A stretch of 64,000 bases of DNA. Origin: a virus. The position numbers and the translations under genes are program-made. The notes beneath the pieces were generated by a model that was given only the letters and a program-made list of their open reading frames with translations, was not told the origin of the DNA and ran no database searches. The stretch covers positions 1 through 64,000 of the IMG/VR virus record IMGVR_UViG_3300047170_000049. One strand, 5' to 3'. This document shows, in pieces, positions 24,100-30,360 of the stretch. Every line of letters starts with the position of its first letter. Positions within the stretch are counted from its first letter, which is position 1.

Positions 24100-24565
24100 T
24101 TTTGTTTTCTTGTTCGGCTATTTCTTCTACTTTTTTAAGCCAAGTTTCATATTCTTTGGCAATTGCAAGCATTAAATCGTAAATAGGCTGGGCATCAACT
24201 AGGAGTTGCCCGTTGTTTGAGCCTTCCCACCAAGTAGGCGATTTTACTATCCTTACCGCTAATTCGGCTAACGAGGAAGCCTTGAACTTGGTATCTTCGT
24301 CTACTCCCTTATCATCGGGTAGAAGCTCACTGTAGAGCCTTTCAAACTTAAAGCGTTCTGCGTGGGTCATAAGCAATTTGACCTCGAACACACCAATCCA
24401 TGGGCGCTTGGTAATTTCACCAGTTGAATCTAAATTGATTTGAACGATGTGGTTTGGCAACTTCGTCATAAGCGTTTTAATTCCTAATGTATTGGATGTA
24501 GAAGGCAGGAGAGGGGTGATAGAATCATAATTAAGATTTCCGTCTAAACACCTGATTTTACTCAT
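24083..24565 (-). CDS. Putative tail assembly chaperone, upstream ORF (160 aa)
   Basis: A protein with chaperone-like sequence (WIGVFEVKLLMTHAERFKFE, SPTWWEGSNNGQLLVDAQPI) ending in helix LKKVEEIAEQENKNEF. The first 13 codons from ATG 24565 coincide with a copy of the 31-bp promoter-like motif, so the true start may be the internal ATG at 24469 (MTKLPNHIVQINLD), which has an AGGAA about 12 nt upstream. If so, the protein is 128 aa. It is expected to coat the tape measure protein during tail assembly. Confidence 0.6.
   Translation of the reverse strand: MSKIRCLDGNLNYDSITPLLPSTSNTLGIKTLMTKLPNHIVQINLDSTGEITKRPWIGVFEVKLLMTHAERFKFERLYSELLPDDKGVDEDTKFKASSLAELAVRIVKSPTWWEGSNNGQLLVDAQPIYDLMLAIAKEYETWLKKVEEIAEQENKNEFGS
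24530..24560 (-). promoter_or_regulatory. 31-bp late-promoter-like motif, copy 2
   Basis: Minus strand: TAAAATC, AGGTGT, TTTAGACGG, AAATCTTAAT. Geometry is identical to the other copies, but it lies just inside the annotated start of the chaperone-like ORF. This argues that the gene's real start is further downstream, or that the message is initiated inside the ORF. It heads the chaperone, tape measure, hub and spike operon. Confidence 0.72.
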
Positions 24566-24586
24566 GAATAAAATGTTAAAAATTAA

Positions 24587-24615
24587 TTGCGCTATGTTTC
24601 AAAGTTAGGTATTAT
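24587..24615 (+). promoter_or_regulatory. Candidate sigma70-type promoter
   Basis: TTGCGC and TATTAT separated by 17 nt, ending 18 nt before the ATG at 24634, with GGAGG in between. It lies in the divergent gap between the minus-strand tail operon and a run of small plus-strand genes. Confidence 0.45.
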
Positions 24616-24633
24616 TAAGTCATGGAGGGTTTT

Positions 24634-24798
24634 ATGAAATTACTATGGAAAGCCTACTACTTATTCAAAAAGGCCCACACTAAGGACGACTTGGTTCTTA
24701 AGGCTGACCGTTTAAGTGGCAAGAAGCCCGTTACGGTTGGGTACAGCATGGATTTATACGAGTTTACGCGCTTTGGCGACATGAGGAACACCAAATGA
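24634..24798 (+). CDS. Small basic protein (54 aa)
   Basis: A 54-codon ORF with a strong RBS (ATGGAGGGTTTT before ATG). The product MKLLWKAYYLFKKAHTKDDL.. is basic and amphipathic at the N-terminus, then GKKPVTVGYSMDLYEFTRFG. Its stop overlaps the next ATG by 4 nt. Function unknown. First of four very small genes in tandem. Confidence 0.6.
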   Translation: MKLLWKAYYLFKKAHTKDDLVLKADRLSGKKPVTVGYSMDLYEFTRFGDMRNTK

Positions 24799-24962
24799 CT
24801 TTAACCTTAGCTTTGTTCCTTTATGTGATTATTACGGGCCTAGCGACCTTTATAGGAATGCAGGAGTATGGTGGGCGAGCGACCGTAGTTGAGTTTGCCG
24901 TTGCCATGTTCACTGGATGGGCCGCCATACCAATAAGGCTCTTAGTTAAGCTTGTCCGATGA
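24795..24962 (+). CDS. Small membrane protein (55 aa)
   Basis: Starts by ATGA overlap. Two hydrophobic helices (LTLALFLYVIITGLATFIGM and VVEFAVAMFTGWAAIPIRLL) separated by a short polar loop, with a basic end (VKLVR), predict a two-pass inner-membrane protein. No known family recognised. Confidence 0.6.
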   Translation: MTLTLALFLYVIITGLATFIGMQEYGGRATVVEFAVAMFTGWAAIPIRLLVKLVR

Positions 24963-25027
24963 GAGATGAGTTGTGTTTGATTTTTTTATTAATCATGACC
25001 CTATTTTGGGTTTTAGGCGGTAAGTGA
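24959..25027 (+). CDS. Tiny hydrophobic peptide (22 aa)
   Basis: A 22-codon frame that starts by ATGA overlap with the preceding gene and consists of one short hydrophobic helix (LCLIFLLIMTLFWVLGG). It lies exactly between two small genes. Coupling and composition suggest a membrane peptide, but at this length chance cannot be excluded. Confidence 0.35.
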   Translation: MRDELCLIFLLIMTLFWVLGGK

Positions 25028-25028
25028 T

Positions 25029-25190
25029 ATGTCCTATAACGACGAGCTTTGTGAATACTGCGAGAAATCCCAAGGCAGTCGCCTGAGATATGTCTCGTGC
25101 TGTAAGATGCACCTATGCAATGAGTGTTTGCATGACCATGGATGCGCGAAAGGAGAACAACCCGCTACTGATGCCGATGATGACAACTAA
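25029..25190 (+). CDS. Small zinc-finger-like protein (53 aa)
   Basis: Cys and His residues are spaced as C8-x2-C11, C24/C25, C30-x2-C33, H35, H37, C39, compatible with one or two zinc sites (ELCEYCEKS, VSCCKMHLCNECLHDHGC). An acidic tail (DADDDN) follows. Proteins of this kind often bind nucleic acid or partner proteins. Last gene of the small plus-strand cluster. Confidence 0.6.
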   Translation: MSYNDELCEYCEKSQGSRLRYVSCCKMHLCNECLHDHGCAKGEQPATDADDDN

Positions 25191-25386
25191 ACTGTCAAAC
25201 TTTTTGACTGTCTAGTAAGTTACGAACGTTTTTGAGCACTTAGGAAAAGTGAACACAAGTTGACCGATAGGTAGGTCTTTCAACCTATCGAAACCACACG
25301 AAGTGGATGCTGGCACGACGCCTGCACTAAGGACTTGTATCGAACGAACGGTAGAATCAAACCAGTAGAACGTATGAGGGGGACCT
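25191..25386 (+). ncRNA. Structured untranslated leader
   Basis: A 196-nt stretch without a convincing gene. It contains GTCAAA-CTT-TTTGAC near its start, a perfect 8-bp hairpin (CGATAGGT at 25265-25272, ACCTATCG at 25283-25290, 10-nt loop), and CCAC-ACGAA-GTGG just after. These hairpins precede the RBS of the 25387 gene, so the stretch may be a regulatory leader or a small RNA. No known riboswitch class is recognised. Confidence 0.35.
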
Positions 25387-25593
25387 ATGTTAACGAATAC
25401 CAATCAAGTGCCTGCTAGAACTTATGCCGCTGTTGAGGCAATCCTAGAAGTGGATGTTGAGTTTATCGCAAATGATAAACGTTATTTCTTTGCCGCTGGC
25501 TCCACAATCACTGTAGACCTTAATGAGAACATTGGATTTGCTCAAGGCGTCCACTTCTCACTTGAGCGTGACGAGTTTTCCATTCCTAATTAA
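25387..25593 (+). CDS. Small hypothetical protein (68 aa)
   Basis: ATG preceded by GAGGGGGACCT. A 68-aa soluble beta-rich protein (AAVEAILEVDVEFIANDKRY, STITVDLNENI, GVHFSLERDEF). The structured leader before it and the hairpin after it suggest a single-gene transcript. Function unknown. Confidence 0.65.
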   Translation: MLTNTNQVPARTYAAVEAILEVDVEFIANDKRYFFAAGSTITVDLNENIGFAQGVHFSLERDEFSIPN

Positions 25594-25620
25594 TCTATAA
25601 GCTAAAGTTGTTGTGCTGGT

Positions 25621-25639
25621 CCCCTGCGATAAGCAGGGG
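25621..25639 (+). terminator. Hairpin, possible terminator or attenuator
   Basis: CCCCTGC-GATAA-GCAGGGG: seven base pairs with a 5-nt loop, 28 nt after the stop of the 25387 gene. No T-run follows, so it is not a canonical intrinsic terminator; it may stabilise the mRNA 3' end. Confidence 0.4.
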
Positions 25640-25716
25640 CATAGCCACATATGGCAACATACAATCTAAAAAATCGTCGAACTTTTGTGCATATATTTTC
25701 AAATAATTTCAAGCAT

Positions 25717-25746
25717 TTGCTTACCGATATGTAAATCAGGTATAGT
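25717..25746 (+). promoter_or_regulatory. Candidate sigma70-type promoter
   Basis: TTGCTT and TATAGT spaced by 18 nt within AT-rich DNA. It would give a leader of about 250 nt before the ATG at 26008. Confidence 0.4.
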
Positions 25747-25923
25747 TAAGTGAGCCCGTAGACTCAGCATTAACTCTTATTTTATTCGGTTTTAAAATAA
25801 ACTAATTTGTCCTCAAAGCTAATACCAAAAGTGTCTAAGAAGTTCCTAAGAGTTGGGGCCACTTAGGTATGAGTGTCTATACTCCTTACATTCTAAAAAT
25901 CCCTATCTGCACCAAAACTAGAC

Positions 25924-25952
25924 TTGACCCGTGGCACGCCTGTTGCTAATAC
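25924..25952 (+). promoter_or_regulatory. Candidate sigma70-type promoter (lambda PL-like)
   Basis: TTGACC, 17 nt, TAATAC (or 18 nt to AATACT, compare GATACT of lambda PL). It lies about 55 nt upstream of the regulator start at 26008 and has the best -35 box in the window. Confidence 0.5.
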
Positions 25953-26007
25953 TAACAATAACAACTTAATTAACTGCACCCTATGGTGCTTAACCAGGAG
26001 AATAAAG

Positions 26008-26601
26008 ATGTTCAATGAATCAACGGTAAAAGCAGTGTTCGAGTCTACCCCTACGGCTGGCACAATTCGAGATGTTCTAAGCGAACGTATTCGATTTCGC
26101 CACCAAACAAACCTCAACAAATTCAGGAACGACCTCTTAAGTGCTGGTCACAAGATTGTTGAAAAAGAATATATCGAGACCTTTCAGAAGCTAGACCAAC
26201 TTGGTGTAGGGTCACTGATTATTGGTCGCCGTGGCAAGCCTAACCGCTTCCTGTGGAACTATAACCTCAAGGACGTAGCAAAGTCTGCCAAAGGCACGGC
26301 TAAGGCTACCACACCCATCGTTAAAGTCGAAGCGAAAGCTGAAGCAGCACCCGTTAAAAAAGAAGTTAAAATGGGCTTGACAAAGCGCGGCAGACCCTTT
26401 AGAAAGGTGCTTGCTGCACCGAGTCAACCCGCGAAACTGGCTACCCAAGTGAGCGTCCCTGTGCCAAAGATTTCTGCAGCACCTGTAGTTAACAAAGATG
26501 TTGCGAAAGCTCCGTTGGCCGTTACGATTAACTTACCATCGAACGTAAGCAAGGATGACATTGCAGCACTCTTACAGCTTGTGAGTGAATTGGGAAAATG
26601 A
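26008..26601 (+). CDS. Putative DNA-binding regulator (197 aa)
   Basis: The frame is open from 25924, but AGGAG lies 8 nt before the ATG at 26008 (MFNESTVKAVFESTP). Residues 1-85 look like a winged-helix fold: TIRDVLSERIRFRHQTNLNK, a helix with EYIETFQKLDQLG, then a strand pair ending RRGKPNRFLWNYNL. The middle is Ala/Lys/Pro-rich with an AT-hook-like KRGRPFRK. A last helix (SKDDIAALLQLVSELG) could mediate oligomerisation. Its multi-promoter leader and overlap with a receiver gene suggest a transcriptional regulator. Confidence 0.55.
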   Translation: MFNESTVKAVFESTPTAGTIRDVLSERIRFRHQTNLNKFRNDLLSAGHKIVEKEYIETFQKLDQLGVGSLIIGRRGKPNRFLWNYNLKDVAKSAKGTAKATTPIVKVEAKAEAAPVKKEVKMGLTKRGRPFRKVLAAPSQPAKLATQVSVPVPKISAAPVVNKDVAKAPLAVTINLPSNVSKDDIAALLQLVSELGK

Positions 26602-26966
26602 AAGTATTGGTCATCGAACCAGAAGATGATATAGCAAACGTCATCGAAGACATTCTAAAAGAAGAACTCCCTAATTGTGAGGTAATAAAAGCTAAGACAA
26701 TACCTGCAGTTAGGGAACTTCTTAAGGATGGGAGTGTAGGATTTATTATTGCGGACCACTACTACTCTTATCATTCTAAACTTTTAGATTTATTTAAAGA
26801 CTTGACCCACACTGAGATTTTGATATTAAGTTCATACAAAGGGGTGGAAGAGCATTGTGCTCATATCAAAAATAAACACATAGTGAAAAAACCATTCAGC
26901 TTAGACGAACTATGTGGTGTTATCAGGAGGGTTAAGGGTGAAGGTAAGGACCAAGGACCAACTTAA
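26598..26966 (+). CDS. CheY-like receiver domain protein (122 aa)
   Basis: A stand-alone receiver domain. MKVLVIEPEDD has the acidic pair at D10/D11, the phosphoacceptor candidate is D53 in FIIADHYYS, the S/T position is in ILSS (78-79), and the conserved Lys-Pro is VKKPF (98-99). No output domain. It starts by ATGA overlap with the 26008 regulator, so the two may act together. Receiver domains are uncommon in phages. It may intercept host histidine-kinase signals or act without phosphorylation; this is inference. Confidence 0.7.
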   Translation: MKVLVIEPEDDIANVIEDILKEELPNCEVIKAKTIPAVRELLKDGSVGFIIADHYYSYHSKLLDLFKDLTHTEILILSSYKGVEEHCAHIKNKHIVKKPFSLDELCGVIRRVKGEGKDQGPT

Positions 26967-27102
26967 GCAGCTAAAGAAAAAAGAGCTTGTTGAGCTAATA
27001 CTAAAGATGCAAGACGTAGCAATGGACGCAAGGAGGCTAGTCGAGTCCACTGTTATCGCATTAGCGATAATTAAAGCTCACAAAGAAAGAAAATGCCATT
27101 AA
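26938..27102 (+). CDS. Small coiled-coil protein, GTG start (54 aa)
   Basis: Start chosen at the GTG at 26938, which has AGGAGG 8 nt upstream; the in-frame ATG at 26914 has no RBS. The product is one long amphipathic helix (KDQLKQLKKKELVELILKMQ) with a second helix (ARRLVESTVIALAIIKAHKE). It overlaps the receiver gene by 29 nt. Probably an oligomeric partner of the preceding regulators; function unknown. Confidence 0.55.
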   Translation: MKVRTKDQLKQLKKKELVELILKMQDVAMDARRLVESTVIALAIIKAHKERKCH

Positions 27103-27159
27103 ACATAGGCTGTTAAAACTTTATGAAATAAGTGCAAAAAGAGTGATATATAGTCTTAT

Positions 27160-27738
27160 GTGGCTAGAATTGTGTTCTTACTTCTATTATGTTGCATCTC
27201 CGCTAAGGCACTAGAATTAGTACCGCCTTATCCATGGGAAGTGACCGATGAAAATGCCCGTCGAATTCACGAATGGGACCGCATTGTTGCGTGCAAGCCA
27301 CCCGAAGATACCTTCATTAAAACCTACGTTAAGCCACCAGGCAATTTAGCCGCTGGTGACCAGGTTACAGCCATTCAAGGCAAGTTTCTGGCTAATGAAG
27401 AAAACATCGTATTAGACCAAGCCAAGAACGCGGCTTCCAAGGCCGTCATAGAATCTAACCCTAGCCTACAGAAGACCATGGATAAAGCCCAGGCCATGGC
27501 TCCTAAAGTCCAAGCCACCACATTTAGTATCAAGCACGACTTGAAATATGACCTTCCAAGTAATACGGCGCTATACACTGCACAAGCTGACTCAGTGAAC
27601 TTTACTTGGCGACATGAAACTTATAATTCCATGGACCATGCAAGTTTAGCCTATAAGGTTAACCCCGAATGCAGCTATGGCATTAGGATTGATTCCCCAT
27701 TCACATCACCGTTATTGTTTTTAGAAAGCAAGTGGTAA
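27160..27738 (+). CDS. Secreted protein with signal peptide (192 aa)
   Basis: GTG start (GTG GCT AGA). The N-terminus MARIVFLLLLCCISAKALEL is a textbook Sec signal peptide with likely cleavage after AKA. The mature part has a Pro-rich start (VPPYPWEV), a central Ala/Lys helix (DQAKNAASKAVIESNPSLQK) and a beta-rich end (YTAQADSVNFTWRHETYN, CSYGIRIDSPF) terminating in Trp. Export to the periplasm or outer membrane is likely, for example for superinfection exclusion, but no family is recognised. Confidence 0.6.
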   Translation: MARIVFLLLLCCISAKALELVPPYPWEVTDENARRIHEWDRIVACKPPEDTFIKTYVKPPGNLAAGDQVTAIQGKFLANEENIVLDQAKNAASKAVIESNPSLQKTMDKAQAMAPKVQATTFSIKHDLKYDLPSNTALYTAQADSVNFTWRHETYNSMDHASLAYKVNPECSYGIRIDSPFTSPLLFLESKW

Positions 27739-28044
27739 ATGACTGCCGATGAAGTTCTCACAGTAGAAAAAGGTAATTGGGTTGTCCCAATGGTGACTTT
27801 AAAATTTAACAACTTCAACATGCTTACCATGCACAAAGCATATTGCGTCGAAGGTGTTGAACGCAGTGAGTACCCACTTAACTCTAGAGACCCACAATCT
27901 GCGATTCTAACTGATACTTATATTTACATCAAAAACGACGAAGGTCACATTGCCCCATTCAATTTAGAAGGTGGCGTTCAATGGCTTCTTTTAAAAACAG
28001 AAGAAGAAGCGCATCTCTACGAAACACTGTTCTCTAAGGAATAA
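27739..28044 (+). CDS. LLY-tail family-like protein (101 aa)
   Basis: Begins directly after the stop of the secreted protein gene. A strand-rich body (NWVVPMVTLKFNNFNMLTMH, TYIYIKNDEGHIAPFNLEGG) ends in TEEEAHLYETLFSKE, a form of the family C-terminus with a three-residue extension. The next gene starts one base after its stop, so there is no embedded start here. Function unknown. Confidence 0.65.
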   Translation: MTADEVLTVEKGNWVVPMVTLKFNNFNMLTMHKAYCVEGVERSEYPLNSRDPQSAILTDTYIYIKNDEGHIAPFNLEGGVQWLLLKTEEEAHLYETLFSKE

Positions 28045-28045
28045 A

Positions 28046-28276
28046 ATGAAAATTGGTCGTATCAAAGAAGACCTGGTACACGGCAGATGGGCCGTTTTCA
28101 ACGCAGGTCAGATTGTTGTAATTAATGCTGGCGAAGGTGTGCCTAAAGACCAATACAGCGTGACCATTTTCAAACCCAAAGAAGGTTCATGGGGCCATAC
28201 TAGCAATGTAGAAAGAAAAAATGTTGAAGTGCTTAGTGGGGATGCGAAAAGATTATTCTATCTTCTCTTTCGCTGA
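28046..28276 (+). CDS. LLY-tail family-like protein (76 aa)
   Basis: Strand-rich (RWAVFNAGQIVVINAGEG, YSVTIFKPKEGSWG) with end GDAKRLFYLLFR. It closes the plus-strand block, and its last 24 nt overlap the 3' end of the convergent gene 28253-28642. Function unknown. Confidence 0.65.
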   Translation: MKIGRIKEDLVHGRWAVFNAGQIVVINAGEGVPKDQYSVTIFKPKEGSWGHTSNVERKNVEVLSGDAKRLFYLLFR

Positions 28277-28642
28277 GGCATTTACGTTAACTTTTACGTC
28301 CACGTTAGATTTTCCATGGTCATGGCCTTCTTCGTTATCTCCGCTAAAGTCTTTAGAAGCGATAATTGAGCCGTTCTTACCATTCTGAAACCCACGACCC
28401 CAGTATAAAGCAGCACAGGCATAGAACAAGCTTTGCGCTTGGTTTATGTCGATGCCATCTAGGGCTTTAGACCACTTACCAATAACTCCGACAACGCAGA
28501 GATTGAAGCTAATCCACATCATCGTGTAAGAAACGCTACCACGGCCACTCTTAGGGTCGGTCAGCAATGGCAAAGGAATACCTTTGCGATTCATCTTGGT
28601 AACAAATTCCTTATATTTTAAAGTTAAGTCATCTATGGTCAT
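28253..28642 (-). CDS. Small membrane protein, holin candidate (129 aa)
   Basis: Two hydrophobic stretches (SYTMMWISFNLCVVGVIGKW near 37-56 and SLFYACAALYWGRGF near 70-84) flanked by charged regions, then an acidic/His-rich hydrophilic tail (DNEEGHDHGKSNVDVKVNVN). Size and topology would suit a holin or virion membrane protein. It is a single gene driven by its own late-promoter-like motif 9 nt upstream of its ATG. That supports late expression but not a specific role. Confidence 0.5.
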   Translation of the reverse strand: MTIDDLTLKYKEFVTKMNRKGIPLPLLTDPKSGRGSVSYTMMWISFNLCVVGVIGKWSKALDGIDINQAQSLFYACAALYWGRGFQNGKNGSIIASKDFSGDNEEGHDHGKSNVDVKVNVNASAKEKIE

Positions 28643-28651
28643 ATATTCTTA

Positions 28652-28682
28652 ATTAAGATTTTCATGTAACATAATGGAATTA
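28652..28682 (-). promoter_or_regulatory. 31-bp late-promoter-like motif, copy 3
   Basis: Minus strand: TAATTCC, ATTATG, TTACATG, AAAATCTTAAT. It ends only 9 nt before the ATG of the 129-aa membrane protein, so if the motif works like a -10 element the transcript would be almost leaderless. Confidence 0.7.
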
Positions 28683-28718
28683 TTGAGATTTATAGCTACA
28701 GGTAAAATTATTGTGCAG

Positions 28719-28766
28719 CGTCCTAAAGTTTCTCAAATGAGACTCCGAATAGATGAATGTAGGACG
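28719..28766 (+). ncRNA. Nested inverted repeats, possible structured leader
   Basis: CGTCCTA (28719-28725) can pair with TAGGACG (28760-28766), enclosing TCTC-AAAT-GAGA (28731-28742). The element sits in the 219-nt divergent gap, upstream of the gene at 28862. It may be a leader RNA or an operator; no known RNA family is recognised. Confidence 0.3.
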
Positions 28767-28861
28767 TATTTGTTCGACTGTGGCTCATGCGTGTGCCAAT
28801 AGCCCTGCAAATATTTACCTGCGTGAAAATTTAATCGAATTAACCTATAAAGGAGATTTTT

Positions 28862-29146
28862 ATGGAAAGTCAATACTTTATCACGCCTCATGCTGCCCAA
28901 CAGTTTCTCAGTCGATTTAATGACGCAATTAAGCCATTTAAAAACGCAAAGCCATTAGACTTCTTTAAAGAAGCCGTTAAAATCACTGTAAAGGCCGAGA
29001 ACCGTAATTGGATTGATTACCACTACAATGTGCGTATTAACGCCGTATTCGTCTCAGACCGCATTACAAAGACTATAATCACTACCTTCATACCTAAAGA
29101 CGAAATTAAGTATGCTGAAGCAATTTTTTTGAAGAAAGCAGCGTGA
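28862..29146 (+). CDS. Hypothetical protein with HAxxxFxxRF motif (94 aa)
   Basis: A good RBS (AAAGGAG) precedes the ATG. The N-terminal FITPHAAQQFLSRFND and a late pair of strands (NAVFVSDRITKTIITTFIP) follow the plan of small phage proteins with a conserved HA..R motif and a V.d..IiTvl core, some of which resemble RelE/BrnT-type toxins. No catalytic set can be confirmed. First gene of a plus-strand accessory run. Confidence 0.6.
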   Translation: MESQYFITPHAAQQFLSRFNDAIKPFKNAKPLDFFKEAVKITVKAENRNWIDYHYNVRINAVFVSDRITKTIITTFIPKDEIKYAEAIFLKKAA

Positions 29147-29154
29147 GGTGTGAT

Positions 29155-29418
29155 ATGGTAGCAATAGTGGGAGTTCTTACGTTCTTAAGTTTCTTATTTC
29201 TTAAAAAGTCCCGTCGGGAAGTTGATATTCAAGCCCGATATACGCACTTAGCGCTTTTTAGGAGATACGGACATAAGCATTATAAAGAGCCTATGTTCTT
29301 AAATCCACTAACTAAGAACGTGAACGACGTTGACACTTATTATTTTCATACCAAGGACTTGGGGCCTGAAAATCATATCTGGGACTCAAACCTTAAAAGA
29401 GGCTGGTTAAAAAAGTGA
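29155..29418 (+). CDS. Small membrane-anchored protein (87 aa)
   Basis: A GTG at 29143 overlaps the previous stop, but the ATG at 29155 has GAGGTG just upstream and starts directly with a transmembrane helix (MVAIVGVLTFLSFLFLKKSR). The rest is a soluble basic and aromatic domain (HLALFRRYGHKHYKEPMFLN). Single-pass membrane protein of unknown function. Confidence 0.58.
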   Translation: MVAIVGVLTFLSFLFLKKSRREVDIQARYTHLALFRRYGHKHYKEPMFLNPLTKNVNDVDTYYFHTKDLGPENHIWDSNLKRGWLKK

Positions 29419-29642
29419 AGGCTATAAAATACTTCAACGTCTACAATGGCAATTTAAGTACGGCTCTTTGGGGTGAACTTTGCTTCGTGGAGAAAGATGC
29501 CACGCCAGTTTCTTCAGTCAATGACCGCACGGTAACTGGACCATTTGATAGTATTAAAGAAGCCCAGGAATCATTTTCCAAATATGAAAAGACTAAGAAA
29601 TACTTTCTTTTTACCGAACAGGTAGTGTTTAATTTAAAATGA
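29415..29642 (+). CDS. Small hypothetical protein, GTG start (75 aa)
   Basis: The GTG overlaps the previous TGA by 4 nt (AAGTGAAG). Strand-rich N-terminus (IKYFNVYNGNLSTALWGELC) and a C-terminal helix with FDSIKEAQESFSKYEKTKKY before FLFTEQVVFNLK. Function unknown. Confidence 0.6.
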   Translation: MKAIKYFNVYNGNLSTALWGELCFVEKDATPVSSVNDRTVTGPFDSIKEAQESFSKYEKTKKYFLFTEQVVFNLK

Positions 29643-29661
29643 TGCAACAAAGGAGCACTAC

Positions 29662-30141
29662 ATGAACATTATTTTCTTAGATTTTGACGGAGTTTTGAAT
29701 TCTGCCCAGTCCAGTGTGTTTTGGAGTAAACAAGGCCACCCATATGGTCTAGTTAATAACAAGGTCCGTGGCTATAACCGCTTTTGCCCTATAGCGATGT
29801 CCAACTTGAATTACATCTTGGAGGCGTCACCTGAGACCAACGTTGTGATTTCATCTTCATGGCGCTTAGGTAATACGTTTGAAGAGTTAAAAATCATACT
29901 CACAGAGAATGGCTTTGCTCACCCTGACAGGCTTATAGGGGTCACCCCACACTTGCCAGGTAAGATTCGTGGCAATGAGATTGACCAGTGGTTCACAGAT
30001 ACAGACCTAGACGTTAGTAAGTACGTCATCATTGATGATGATTCAGACATGGGCGATATGACCAAATACTTAGTGCAGACCCATTACGGGGTTGGACTAT
30101 CCTGGGTTGAAATTGAGAAAGTGTTGGAATTACTAAAATGA
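29662..30141 (+). CDS. HAD-like phosphatase (159 aa)
   Basis: Motif I is FLDFDGVLN (D7, D9), motif II the SSSWR segment (64-68), and motif III the acidic IIDDDSDM (124-130). Cap-less and about 160 aa, this matches the short HAD domain found in phage and Swiss-Army-knife RNA-repair proteins. Polynucleotide 3'-phosphatase or nucleotide phosphatase activity is plausible. AGGAG precedes the ATG, and the gene overlaps the next by 4 nt. Confidence 0.75.
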   Translation: MNIIFLDFDGVLNSAQSSVFWSKQGHPYGLVNNKVRGYNRFCPIAMSNLNYILEASPETNVVISSSWRLGNTFEELKIILTENGFAHPDRLIGVTPHLPGKIRGNEIDQWFTDTDLDVSKYVIIDDDSDMGDMTKYLVQTHYGVGLSWVEIEKVLELLK

Positions 30142-30356
30142 TTGAAGCATACACTGGGTACGAATTGTCACAATATGAAGACGGTAAACCCCGTGTGTGC
30201 AACTTCCAAGCTGGCATGTTTTGGTGCCAGCATAGGACATTATTTGAAGTATTCAGACCTGAGCATGGTGGCATGGGTTGGATATGCGAGAACTGTAAAC
30301 ATTTTCACCCCAGTAAAGAAGCTTATTTAAAGAATCTTTTATTTAATAAGGAGTAG
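30138..30356 (+). CDS. Small Cys-containing protein (72 aa)
   Basis: Starts by ATGA overlap with the HAD gene. Cys/His pairs (VCNFQ, FWCQH, WICENCKHFH) could form a zinc site, with aromatic-rich sequence between them. A short helix (SKEAYLKNLLFNKE) ends it, faintly like the LLY tail but not the same. Function unknown. Confidence 0.58.
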   Translation: MIEAYTGYELSQYEDGKPRVCNFQAGMFWCQHRTLFEVFRPEHGGMGWICENCKHFHPSKEAYLKNLLFNKE

Positions 30357-30360
30357 CCAC

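Larger units (their letters stand above)
25594..26007 (+). other. Non-coding regulatory stretch (414 nt)
   Basis: No supported gene. It holds a GC-rich hairpin (25621-25639), two sigma70-like promoters (25717-25746 and 25924-25952) and further potential hairpins (CCTAAG at 25845-25850 with CTTAGG at 25862-25867; GAGT-GTCTAT-ACTC soon after). AT-rich DNA around 25670-25810 lies upstream of the regulator gene at 26008. The length and structure suggest transcriptional control of the regulator. Confidence 0.5.

Noticed and set aside
24083-24110. Programmed frameshift between the two chaperone-like ORFs
   Set aside because: The frame relation would need +1 or -2, and GAAAACAAAAATG contains no canonical X-XXY-YYZ heptamer. 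A plain overlapping start at 24099 is sufficient.
25212-25403. 63-aa minus-strand ORF opposite the leader of the 25387 gene
   Set aside because: It lies across hairpins and the RBS of a better-supported gene, has no RBS of its own and unremarkable composition.
28674-28802. 42-codon plus-strand ORF in the gap before 28862
   Set aside because: It has no Shine-Dalgarno sequence, its start overlaps promoter-like motif copy 3, and it covers the nested inverted repeats.
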